NCBI GenBank assembly: GCA_023389175.1
Contig: JAEWEW010000329.1
Location: 1-20,199 of the forward strand
DNA length: 20,199 nt
Origin: Pseudomonadota bacterium
GTDB taxonomy: Bacteria > Pseudomonadota > Gammaproteobacteria > Burkholderiales > Burkholderiaceae_E
Direction: 5' to 3'
Positions 8,084 to 13,913 of the stretch are shown one piece after another. The first letter of the stretch is position 1; every line of letters starts with the position of its first letter. The notes under the pieces were generated by a model, which saw only the letters and a list, made by a program, of their open reading frames with translations, was not told where the DNA came from and searched no databases. Made by a program: the position numbers and the translations under genes.

Positions 8084-8115
8084 CGACGCCCTATGCGTGA
8101 CCCTCGCCGCGCGCC

Positions 8116-8868
8116 ATGATTCCGCGCCTGTTCGCGCCGATCGGATTCACGGTCGACACGGTGGTCGCGCTGGATGCCGCGACGGCCCACCATGCCCTGC
8201 GAGTCCTGCGTCTCGGCGCCGGCGCGACCGTCTCCCTCTTCGACGGTCGCGGCCATGCAGCCCGCGCCGTGATCGTCGAGACCGCGCCATGCCGCGTGCG
8301 CATCCAGGCGGTTCGGGACACGCCCCCGCCTGCGTCGCCGCGACTCGCCCTGGCCCAGTGCCTGAGCAGCGCCGACCGCATGGACTGGACCATCGAAAAG
8401 GCGGTCGAGCTCGGCGTTTCCCGCATCGCGCCGCTGCAGTCCCGCAAGTCGGTGGTCCGGCTCGATGCCGCCCGCGCCGCGCGTCGCCGGGAGCACTGGC
8501 AGCGGCTCATCGTCGCGGCCTGTGCCCAGTCCGGGCAGGACTGGCTGCCATGCCTGGACGAGCTTGCGCCGCTGCCCGCCTGGCTGGCGCGGGCTGCCGA
8601 GTCCGGGCAGGACCGCTCGCTGCGGCTGGTGCTCGCGCCCGGCGCGGACCGTTCCCTCGCATCCCTGCTGGATGAACCGACGACTGCCTTGCCGGCAACG
8701 GTGTGGCTGCTCTGCGGGCCGGAATCCGGATTCGCCGACGAGGAGCTGGCCCAGGCGCGCGATTGCGGATGGGTCGCGGCCGGGCTGGGGCCACGGGTAC
8801 TGCGCACCGAGACGGCAGGACTGGCTGCGCTCGCGGTCGTCCAGGCGCGGTGGGGAGACCTGCGTTGA
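8116..8868 (+). CDS. rsmE: 16S rRNA (uracil-1498-N3)-methyltransferase RsmE
   Basis: A 250-residue SAM-dependent SPOUT methyltransferase expected to methylate U1498 of 16S rRNA. The N terminus MIPRLFAPIGF and the HHALRVLRLGAGATVSLFDG segment (residues 25-44) match the small PUA-like RNA-binding domain. In the catalytic domain, RMDWTIEKAVELGVSRIAPL (88-107) is the usual LEWIIQKATELGV-type block. GPESGF (201-206) and LGPRVLRTETAGLAAL (224-239) form the knotted SAM-binding site. The block usually reading AAEQSGR is AACAQSGQ here (135-141), a small departure. The start has no clear Shine-Dalgarno sequence. It is divergent from tkt and convergent with the barstar-like gene. Confidence 0.93.
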   Translation: MIPRLFAPIGFTVDTVVALDAATAHHALRVLRLGAGATVSLFDGRGHAARAVIVETAPCRVRIQAVRDTPPPASPRLALAQCLSSADRMDWTIEKAVELGVSRIAPLQSRKSVVRLDAARAARRREHWQRLIVAACAQSGQDWLPCLDELAPLPAWLARAAESGQDRSLRLVLAPGADRSLASLLDEPTTALPATVWLLCGPESGFADEELAQARDCGWVAAGLGPRVLRTETAGLAALAVVQARWGDLR

Positions 8869-8870
8869 TG

Positions 8871-8893
8871 CCGGGCGAGGCGCCGGCGCCCGG
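8871..8893. terminator. Terminator-like hairpin between rsmE and the barstar-like gene
   Basis: A 7-bp perfect stem, CCGGGCG (8871-8877) and CGCCCGG (8887-8893), with a 9-base loop fills the 29-base gap between two convergent stop codons. It lacks a T-run on either strand. The position suggests a bidirectional stop or a 3'-end stabiliser. Confidence 0.4.
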
Positions 8894-8897
8894 AACC

Positions 8898-9305
8898 TCA
8901 GTGCTTGCGCACGGAGTAGAACACGCGGAAGGCGGTCTGCGAATCGTAGAAGTGCTCGGCCGCGCCGCGAAACACATCCAGCAGCTCGCTGCGCTCCGGC
9001 TGCCCGAAGCGGCTGCCCTCCGGCAGGTTCTCCAGGATCACCACGAATCCCGGCTTGTCGGCGTCCCCGTTCGGCCGCATGTCCTTCAGGGAATCATAGA
9101 GCTTGTCCAGGTCCTCGCCATAGTCCCTGGGCAGCGAAAGGGCCTTCCCGATCTGGCTCAGGACGGCGGCCTTGCTCTGTGCATTCGAGCAATCGCATCG
9201 CAGCAGGATCTGGTCGGCGCGCAGCGCGGCCCGCTCCAGCTCGGACTTGTCGTAGGCACCGAGAGGGAGCACCGCCTGAGGTGGAATATTGGAGAACGCG
9301 CTCAT
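8898..9305 (-). CDS. Barstar-like ribonuclease-inhibitor family protein
   Basis: A 135-residue protein of the barstar (PF01337) fold. Barstar binds and blocks the secreted RNase barnase. The central block IGKALSLPRDYGEDLDKLYDSLKDM (residues 52-76) matches the family pattern lP-YGxNLDALxDxL. D67 and D71 fall where barnase-contacting D35 and D39 lie in Bacillus barstar. GFVVILENL (86-94) is the following strand and the C-terminal helix/strand is present. The start MSAFSN is chosen by conservation; the ribosome binding site is weak. No barnase-like gene is adjacent, so this is an orphan inhibitor, as is common in proteobacteria, where its target is usually unknown. It is divergent from pncC and has its own plausible promoter. 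Confidence 0.8.
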   Translation of the reverse strand: MSAFSNIPPQAVLPLGAYDKSELERAALRADQILLRCDCSNAQSKAAVLSQIGKALSLPRDYGEDLDKLYDSLKDMRPNGDADKPGFVVILENLPEGSRFGQPERSELLDVFRGAAEHFYDSQTAFRVFYSVRKH

Positions 9306-9355
9306 GGCATCTGATCTCTGGTCTTCCCGTGGAACCTGCGGACCCGGACGCGGCG

Positions 9356-9378
9356 TTGCCGGCGACCGCGGCCGGCAA
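9356..9378. repeat. Perfect inverted repeat in the barstar-gene leader
   Basis: TTGCCGGC (9356-9363) and GCCGGCAA (9371-9378) form an 8-bp stem with a 7-base loop. It lies about 50 bases upstream of the barstar-like start, within the leader predicted from the promoter at 9389-9417. It could be an operator or an mRNA hairpin; no T-run follows, so it is not a typical terminator. Confidence 0.5.
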
Positions 9379-9388
9379 AGTTGCGGCC

Positions 9389-9417
9389 ATCGTAGAGTGG
9401 ATTTGGGTGCCCTGCAA
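9389..9417 (-). promoter_or_regulatory. Candidate sigma70 promoter of the barstar-like gene
   Basis: On the minus strand a -35 TTGCAG (9412-9417, 4 of 6) and a -10 TACGAT (9389-9394, 4 of 6) are separated by exactly 17 bases. Transcription would start near 9382, leaving a leader of about 77 bases that contains the inverted repeat at 9356-9378. Confidence 0.4.
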
Positions 9418-9504
9418 GGTACCGGCCCGGGTCCGCATGCAGCCGCTCGCGCAGGGTCCGCAGGCACGTCGGTTGCAGCCGGGGCGACCGGACGGAGGTG
9501 ATCG

Positions 9505-9996
9505 ATGGCGCAGGTGAAGGAAGTCGCATCGTACATGGAGCGTCACGGCCTGACGCTGGTCACCGCGGAATCCTGCACCGCGGGTCTGATCGCGTCGCGG
9601 CTCGCCGAGCTTCCCGGCGCCGGCAAGCTGCTCGACTGCGCATTCGTCGTGTACACGGTGCCGGCCAAGCAGCGCTGCCTCGGTGTCTCGAGCGAGACTC
9701 TCGAGCGCTGCAACCTCACCAGCGAGGCGGTCGCGCGCGAGATGGCGCTCGGTGCGATCGAGCGCGGCAACGCGAACGTCGCCATATCGAACACCGGCGT
9801 CGCGGACGACACCGACCCGGAGATTCCGGCCGGCACCCAGTGCTTCGCCTGGGTGTTCCGCGATCCCGGGGGTACGCTCGCGGTGCACACCGGAACCCAT
9901 CGGTTCCGGGGTGACCGGAACCAGGTCCGGGAGCAGGCCGCCGACTACGCGCTCGGGCGCCTGCCGGCGCTGCACGCGGCGGGCGGCCGGGCATGA
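9505..9996 (+). CDS. CinA C-terminal / PncC-like nicotinamide-nucleotide amidase, divergent
   Basis: A 163-residue single-domain protein of the CinA C-terminal family. Characterised PncC members deamidate NMN to nicotinate mononucleotide for NAD recycling. LVTAESCTAGLIASRLAELPG (residues 18-38) is the family block with S23, and VVYTVPAKQRCLGVS (48-62) carries the conserved Tyr (Y50) and Lys (K55). The third block is unusual: where typical members read SGIAGPxGGTPxKPVGTV, this one reads SNTGVADDTDPEIPAGTQ (95-112). The AESC glycine is also Ala (SCTAGL). This may be a distinct subfamily, so activity on NMN is not assured. GGAGG (9494-9498) gives a clear start. Its stop overlaps the nadE start in ATGA (9993-9996), implying coupled translation and supporting an NAD-related role. 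Confidence 0.85.
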   Translation: MAQVKEVASYMERHGLTLVTAESCTAGLIASRLAELPGAGKLLDCAFVVYTVPAKQRCLGVSSETLERCNLTSEAVAREMALGAIERGNANVAISNTGVADDTDPEIPAGTQCFAWVFRDPGGTLAVHTGTHRFRGDRNQVREQAADYALGRLPALHAAGGRA

Positions 9997-10841
9997 GCCG
10001 GCCCGCCCGGCCGCCCGAAGCGCAAGAGGCGCTACAGGCGAGAATCATCGCCGAGCTCGGCGTCGCGCCGGCGTTCGACGTCGAGGCGGAGATCGAGCGG
10101 CGGGTCGCCTTCCTCGTGGATTACCTGGAACGGTCGCGACAGTCGGGCTATGTGCTCGGCATCAGCGGCGGCGTCGATTCGCTCGCCGCCGGCCACCTGG
10201 CACAGCGCGCGGTGGAACGCATCCGGGCGAAGGGCGGCAAGGCGCTGTTCCATGCGATGCGGCTGCCCTACGGCGCGCAGCGCGACGAGACCGAGGCGCA
10301 ACGATGCCTCGCGAGCATCGGGCCCGACCGGGTGCTGACGGTCGATATCGCGCCGGCCTGCGACGCCCTGTTCGACAAGCTGCGTGACAGCCTCACCTTC
10401 CGGGACCTCGCGCACGAGGACTTCGTGCTCGGCAACATCAAGGCGCGCCAGCGCATGACCGCCCAGTACGCGGTCGCCGGCGCCTGCGGCGCGTTGGTGG
10501 TCGGCACCGACCATGCGGCCGAGGCGGTCATGGGTTTCTTCACCAAGTACGGCGACGGCGCGGCGGACGTCATGCCGCTCGCCGGCCTCAACAAGCGACG
10601 GGTGCGCGCGCTTGCCCGGGCCATGGGGGCGCCCGAGGAGCTGGTCACCAAGGTGCCGACCGCGGACCTGGAGACGCTCTCGCCGCTGCGCCCCGACGAG
10701 GAGGCGTTCGGCGTCACCTACGAGGAAATCGACGATTTCCTGGAGGGCAAGCCGGTGTCGGCGCAGGCGGCCGACGTCATCGTGCGGACCTGGCGCGCGA
10801 GCGCGCACAAGCGCACGCTGCCGGCCGTGCCTCACCCCTGA
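9993..10841 (+). CDS. nadE: NAD+ synthetase, ammonia-dependent
   Basis: A 282-residue enzyme that amidates nicotinate adenine dinucleotide to NAD+ using ATP and ammonia, the last step of NAD synthesis. The length and lack of a nitrilase-like glutaminase domain fit the E. coli-type single-domain enzyme. The ATP pyrophosphatase P-loop GISGGVDS is at residues 56-63. RLPYGAQRDETEAQ (89-102), FVLGNIKARQRM, LVVGTDHAAEAVMGFFTKYGDGAADVMPLAGLNKRRV and KVPTADLETL follow in the normal order, and AHKRTLP near the C terminus is typical. It overlaps the upstream pncC-like gene by 4 bases. A weak 6-bp hairpin (10851-10869) lies just after its stop. Confidence 0.95.
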   Translation: MSRPARPPEAQEALQARIIAELGVAPAFDVEAEIERRVAFLVDYLERSRQSGYVLGISGGVDSLAAGHLAQRAVERIRAKGGKALFHAMRLPYGAQRDETEAQRCLASIGPDRVLTVDIAPACDALFDKLRDSLTFRDLAHEDFVLGNIKARQRMTAQYAVAGACGALVVGTDHAAEAVMGFFTKYGDGAADVMPLAGLNKRRVRALARAMGAPEELVTKVPTADLETLSPLRPDEEAFGVTYEEIDDFLEGKPVSAQAADVIVRTWRASAHKRTLPAVPHP

Positions 10842-10850
10842 TCAGGCGGG

Positions 10851-10869
10851 CCCGGCGCGACTGGCCGGG
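10851..10869 (+). terminator. Weak hairpin after nadE
   Basis: CCCGGC (10851-10856) and GCCGGG (10864-10869) pair around a 7-base loop, 9 bases after the nadE stop. No T-run follows, so termination here is uncertain. It is 16 bases upstream of the -35 of the Bug-gene promoter. Confidence 0.3.
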
Positions 10870-10885
10870 TGGATCGAGAGGCGCG

Positions 10886-10914
10886 TTGACATCGCCCTGA
10901 AAACTTCCTAACCT
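10886..10914 (+). promoter_or_regulatory. Sigma70 promoter of the Bug-family gene
   Basis: A perfect -35 TTGACA (10886-10891), a 17-base spacer and a weaker -10 TAACCT (10909-10914) are present. The predicted start near 10921 gives a leader of about 86 bases. The inverted repeat at 10929-10948 begins about 8 bases downstream of that start, a repressor-like position. Confidence 0.65.
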
Positions 10915-10928
10915 CGGGGTCGCGCCGT

Positions 10929-10948
10929 ATGCGAACAGCCGTTCGCAT
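10929..10948. promoter_or_regulatory. Operator-like palindrome upstream of the Bug gene
   Basis: ATGCGAAC (10929-10936) and GTTCGCAT (10941-10948) form a perfect 8+8 inverted repeat around AGCC. The core CGAAC-N4-GTTCG is the same as in the iclR/diiron intergenic region (13874-13887). IclR-family regulators bind short palindromes, so the IclR protein encoded at 13914 is the best candidate binder. Confidence 0.65.
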
Positions 10949-11006
10949 TCAAGTCTCGTGCACCTTCGTGCCGGGCGGCGACAAACGACATCGGAGGAGC
11001 ACGGAC

Positions 11007-11975
11007 ATGAGGTACGGAATCGTTGCCGCCATCACGCTCGCCTGCCTCACGCCGCTCCCGGTCGCCGCGCAGAGCGCTTATCCCGCGCAGGCCGTGCGTC
11101 TCGTCGTGCCCTACCCGCCGGGCGGGTCTGCCGACGTGCTCGCGCGCACGCTTGGCAAGCAGATCAGTGCCGGACTCGGCCAGAACGTCATCATCGAGAA
11201 CAAGCCCGGCGCGGGCACTGCGATCGGCGCGAAGTTCGTGGCTAGCGCCGCGCCGGATGGCTATACCCTCCTCATGGGGACGGTCAGCTCCCATGCGATG
11301 ACGCCCCTGATCAATACGAATGCGGGGTACGACCCGCTCAAGGACTTCACCCCGATTGCACCGGTGGCCGACATTCCGTTCGCGATGCTCCTGCACGAGT
11401 CCGTTCCCGCCAAGACGTTCAAGGAGTTCATCGAGCTCGCGAGGGGACAGCCGGGCAAGTACACCTTCGCCTCTGCAGGCGTCGGAACCTCCAATCACCT
11501 GGCAGGCGAACTGCTGAACGAGATGGCGGGCATCCGGATGATCCACGTGCCGTACAAGGGCAGCGCGCCGGCACTCGCGGATCTGCTCGGCGGCCAGGTG
11601 GACGTGATGTTCGATCTGCTGCTCACGGCAACGCAGCATACCGGCTCGAACAAGGTGCAGCCGGTGGCGGTCACCTCGGCGAAGGGCTCGCCGCTGCTGC
11701 CCGGCGTGCCGAGCATCGCGGAAAGCGGCCTGCCGGACTACGTCGTGAGCGCATGGTTCGGAATCTTTGCGCCCGCCGGCACCCCGGACGAAGTCGTGCA
11801 GCGCCTGAATCAGGAGATCGGGAAGGCGACCCGCTCCGAGGATATCCGCAAGCAACTCGGCAGCATGGGCGCTGATGCGCGTTCGGGTTCCAGCGGGGAG
11901 TTCGCGGCGTTCGTCCGCGACGAGCACGCCAAGTGGGAAGGTGTCATCCGCAAGGCGGGGATCGCAGCGAAGTAG
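11007..11975 (+). CDS. Bug-family (tripartite tricarboxylate transporter) solute-binding protein
   Basis: A 322-residue periplasmic binding protein of the TctC/Bug family, which capture small carboxylates or related compounds for uptake or sensing. The start MRYGIV follows GGAGG (10993-10997) and gives a Sec signal peptide with a likely cleavage after VAAQS (about residue 22). The mature protein begins YPAQAVRLVVPYPPGGSADVLAR, the classic Bug N terminus with the ligand-contacting PPGG loop. VIIENKPGAGTAIGAKFVASAAPDGYTLLMG, GVGTSNHLAGELL, IRMIHVPYKGSAPALADLLGGQVDVMFD and FGIFAPAGTPDEVV complete the family pattern. No TctA or TctB membrane genes are nearby, so it is an orphan, as is common in Burkholderiales. 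Its 3' end overlaps the convergent hydrolase gene by 32 bases. The ligand is unknown. Confidence 0.93.
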   Translation: MRYGIVAAITLACLTPLPVAAQSAYPAQAVRLVVPYPPGGSADVLARTLGKQISAGLGQNVIIENKPGAGTAIGAKFVASAAPDGYTLLMGTVSSHAMTPLINTNAGYDPLKDFTPIAPVADIPFAMLLHESVPAKTFKEFIELARGQPGKYTFASAGVGTSNHLAGELLNEMAGIRMIHVPYKGSAPALADLLGGQVDVMFDLLLTATQHTGSNKVQPVAVTSAKGSPLLPGVPSIAESGLPDYVVSAWFGIFAPAGTPDEVVQRLNQEIGKATRSEDIRKQLGSMGADARSGSSGEFAAFVRDEHAKWEGVIRKAGIAAK

Positions 11976-12885
11976 AAGACATGAACGCGACGATTTCGCG
12001 TCCGAGCGTCTCCTCTGCCGTGTCGAAGTGGGCGATGACGGACATGTGGTTGTGGCCGGTCATCGTCAGGAAGCGCGGCGCCCGTCCGCGTGCTTCGGCC
12101 AGCCGCCAGGCGGCCTCCAGGCCATAGACGTCCAGCAACGGATTCTCGTACTCGGCAACCGCGATGAAGGTCGGAAGCCGGCTCCCGGCACAGTGGGTTA
12201 CGGGAGACCGCTGCTCGTAGAGCGCCTCGTCGGTGCCGAAGTAGGCGCGCACGCCTTCGGCGTTCGGATTCACCGGGCTCGTGTCCGCCCGCAACCGCGC
12301 CGAGACGAGCACGAGGCCGTCCAGATGGCGGCCCAGGTAGCCGCAGGCGGGATCCCAGGCATAGCTTGCAGCGTGGGTCCCACCCGCCGAATGGCCCATG
12401 AGGAAGATCGGGGCGCCGCGAGCTCCGAGCTCCTGCAGGTGGCTCTGCACCCAATCGAGCGCGGCCGCGGCGTCGTTCGCTCCGCCCGGCCATGCCGCCT
12501 CGGGGGCACGCCGGTACTCGACGTTGATGCCGAGGCAGCCCTGCCTGGCGAACCAGCGCAGCACGTTGTCGTAGATGCCATGCTCGCTGCTGCGGTCGCC
12601 GCGCACGAAGGCCCCCCCGTGCATGAAGACCACCACCGCGCGCGGCCTCCCCTGCACCGCCGCCGGCATGAAGACGTCGAGCACCTGGCGTGCATGGGGG
12701 CCATAGCGCTGATCCCGGCGCACGACGATGTCCGATCCGGCTGCAGCCGCCTCGAGCAGCGGCCGGTACGCCTGCTTCACCAGGTCGCTGTGACGACGGA
12801 GGTCGGTGCCCCACACGGGACCCAGCCGGCACATCAACTCGCGCAAGTCCGGCGGCGCGCCGGCGAAAGCCTCTTGTGGCGTCAC
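11944..12885 (-). CDS. Alpha/beta hydrolase, HSL/esterase-like
   Basis: A 313-residue serine hydrolase. VVVFMHGGAF (residues 84-93) is the HGG oxyanion-hole motif of the hormone-sensitive-lipase group. VEYRRAPEAAWPGGANDAAAAL (122-143) is the usual following block, GHSAGG (164-169) carries nucleophile S166, and H278 or H280 in GHNHMS is the likely catalytic histidine, with an acid near E245-D252. Kynurenine formamidase-type enzymes share this layout, so an ester, lactone or formamide substrate is possible. The chosen start is GTG, only 3 bases after the stop of the diiron gene, implying translational coupling; an ATG at 12834 is the alternative. No signal peptide is seen, so it is probably cytoplasmic. 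Substrate unknown. Confidence 0.85.
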   Translation of the reverse strand: MTPQEAFAGAPPDLRELMCRLGPVWGTDLRRHSDLVKQAYRPLLEAAAAGSDIVVRRDQRYGPHARQVLDVFMPAAVQGRPRAVVVFMHGGAFVRGDRSSEHGIYDNVLRWFARQGCLGINVEYRRAPEAAWPGGANDAAAALDWVQSHLQELGARGAPIFLMGHSAGGTHAASYAWDPACGYLGRHLDGLVLVSARLRADTSPVNPNAEGVRAYFGTDEALYEQRSPVTHCAGSRLPTFIAVAEYENPLLDVYGLEAAWRLAEARGRAPRFLTMTGHNHMSVIAHFDTAEETLGREIVAFMSSTSLRSPPCG

Positions 12886-12888
12886 GCC

Positions 12889-13815
12889 TCAGGACACCGC
12901 CAGCCGCACCCGCTCGCTGCTGTCGATCTCCGGGATGGCCGGAATCTCCACGTTGTACTGGCCGACGTCCTCGCGGATCCGGTCCACGCCCTTCTTGATG
13001 ATGTCGATCTCGGCATCGGGATGCGTCGCACCCAGTCCATGATCCGACGCGAGCTGGCGGTTCCTGGCCGACCGGGATCGCTCGTCCGCCGGCAGGTTGA
13101 CCACTGCGTACACGCCATTCAGGAGGCTCCCCCGGAGCTTCTTTGCGAACTTGCTGCCGATCACCCGCTTTTCATCGTCGGACAGCTCACCGAAGAAGCG
13201 CCGCATGATGATCCGGCCGAACTGGATGTGGCGAGCTTCGTCACGCAGGATCAGCCGACACGCTTCCTTCACGGAGGCGAAGCGCGCATTCTCGTAGCGT
13301 GCCTGCAGCAGCTCGCCGGAGAGCTGCTCGAAGAGCGTGTTCACCGAGAGCCCCGCGAAAAAGCTCATGGCCTTCTCGTCCTTCTCGTCATGGAACCGCG
13401 GGATGATCTGCCTGAAATAGTCGGCTCGAGGCGTCGGTTCGTAGCCTCCCAGGGCATCGGCGATCCTGAAGCTCGCCTCGTGATGGCGAAACTCCTCGGC
13501 GATGAAGTTGGTGATGTGCTGCTTGATCTCGAACGGCTGGTGCAGGAAGATCGCCTCGCGCAGGCGCTCCGCCCCGTACGGCGTGGCGCCGTGCTCCATC
13601 CAGGCGCGCAGGCTCCACCATTCCGCTCCGGCGGCGCGAACCTCGGGCGACAGGTCCGCGTCACGAAGATCGCTGTAGTCGATGTCCGCGGCAGGGTCCC
13701 AGGCAAGCTCACGCGCCTGCTCGCAGAGCCGCCACACTTCCGGGTACTCGACGCGCGAGACCACGGGGTACGGATTCGGGACGGGGACGAGTTCCTCCAG
13801 CATCGACGGCTGCAT
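12889..13815 (-). CDS. Ferritin-like diiron carboxylate protein, possible oxygenase
   Basis: A 308-residue, mostly helical protein with the two Glu-x2-His motifs of the ferritin-like diiron superfamily: AEEFRHHE (residues 106-113, E108/H111) and LRDEARHIQFG (190-200, E193/H196). E168 in LSGELLQARYE is a candidate bridging ligand and an N-terminal-helix Glu (E87 or E96) would be the fourth. The layout resembles R2-like proteins and AurF-type N-oxygenases, but I cannot assign a subfamily. An aminoarene N-oxygenase, hydroxylase or diiron oxidase are all possible. The start is well supported by AGGAGG 7 bases upstream. It is the first gene of a two-gene operon with the hydrolase and is divergent from the IclR regulator, with the shared operator in between, so it is probably a substrate-induced catabolic enzyme. 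Confidence 0.75.
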   Translation of the reverse strand: MQPSMLEELVPVPNPYPVVSRVEYPEVWRLCEQARELAWDPAADIDYSDLRDADLSPEVRAAGAEWWSLRAWMEHGATPYGAERLREAIFLHQPFEIKQHITNFIAEEFRHHEASFRIADALGGYEPTPRADYFRQIIPRFHDEKDEKAMSFFAGLSVNTLFEQLSGELLQARYENARFASVKEACRLILRDEARHIQFGRIIMRRFFGELSDDEKRVIGSKFAKKLRGSLLNGVYAVVNLPADERSRSARNRQLASDHGLGATHPDAEIDIIKKGVDRIREDVGQYNVEIPAIPEIDSSERVRLAVS

Positions 13816-13873
13816 GTCGTATCCTCCTGCCTGCAGTAGGTCGGGACGGTCGGACGTCCGCCCCGCATATTCA

Positions 13874-13887
13874 CGAACATCTGTTCG
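13874..13887. promoter_or_regulatory. Operator-like palindrome between the diiron operon and iclR
   Basis: CGAACA (13874-13879) and TGTTCG (13882-13887) form a perfect 6+6 inverted repeat around TC, with weaker symmetry beyond. Its core CGAAC-N4-GTTCG equals the one at 10929-10948. A minus-strand TACAAT (13890-13895, 5 of 6 to the -10 consensus) sits two bases away, so the site would overlap the start of transcription of the diiron operon. No clear -35 is seen for it. Autoregulation of iclR is also likely. Confidence 0.6.
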
Positions 13888-13913
13888 GAATTGTAGCCCC
13901 CTTCACGACCATC

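Noticed and set aside
4941..8675. A 1244-codon open frame on the plus strand opposite gap and tkt
   Set aside because: The protein is Arg/His/Val/Asp-rich with no domain pattern and lies antisense to well-conserved enzymes. Long antisense frames are expected in GC-rich DNA.
8898..9417. A classical toxin-antitoxin pair at the barstar-like gene
   Set aside because: No small toxin gene is adjacent; the neighbours are rsmE and the NAD genes.
9505..10841. CinA competence-damage role for the pncC-like gene
   Set aside because: The N-terminal molybdopterin-binding-like domain of full CinA is absent and the overlap with nadE points to NAD metabolism instead.
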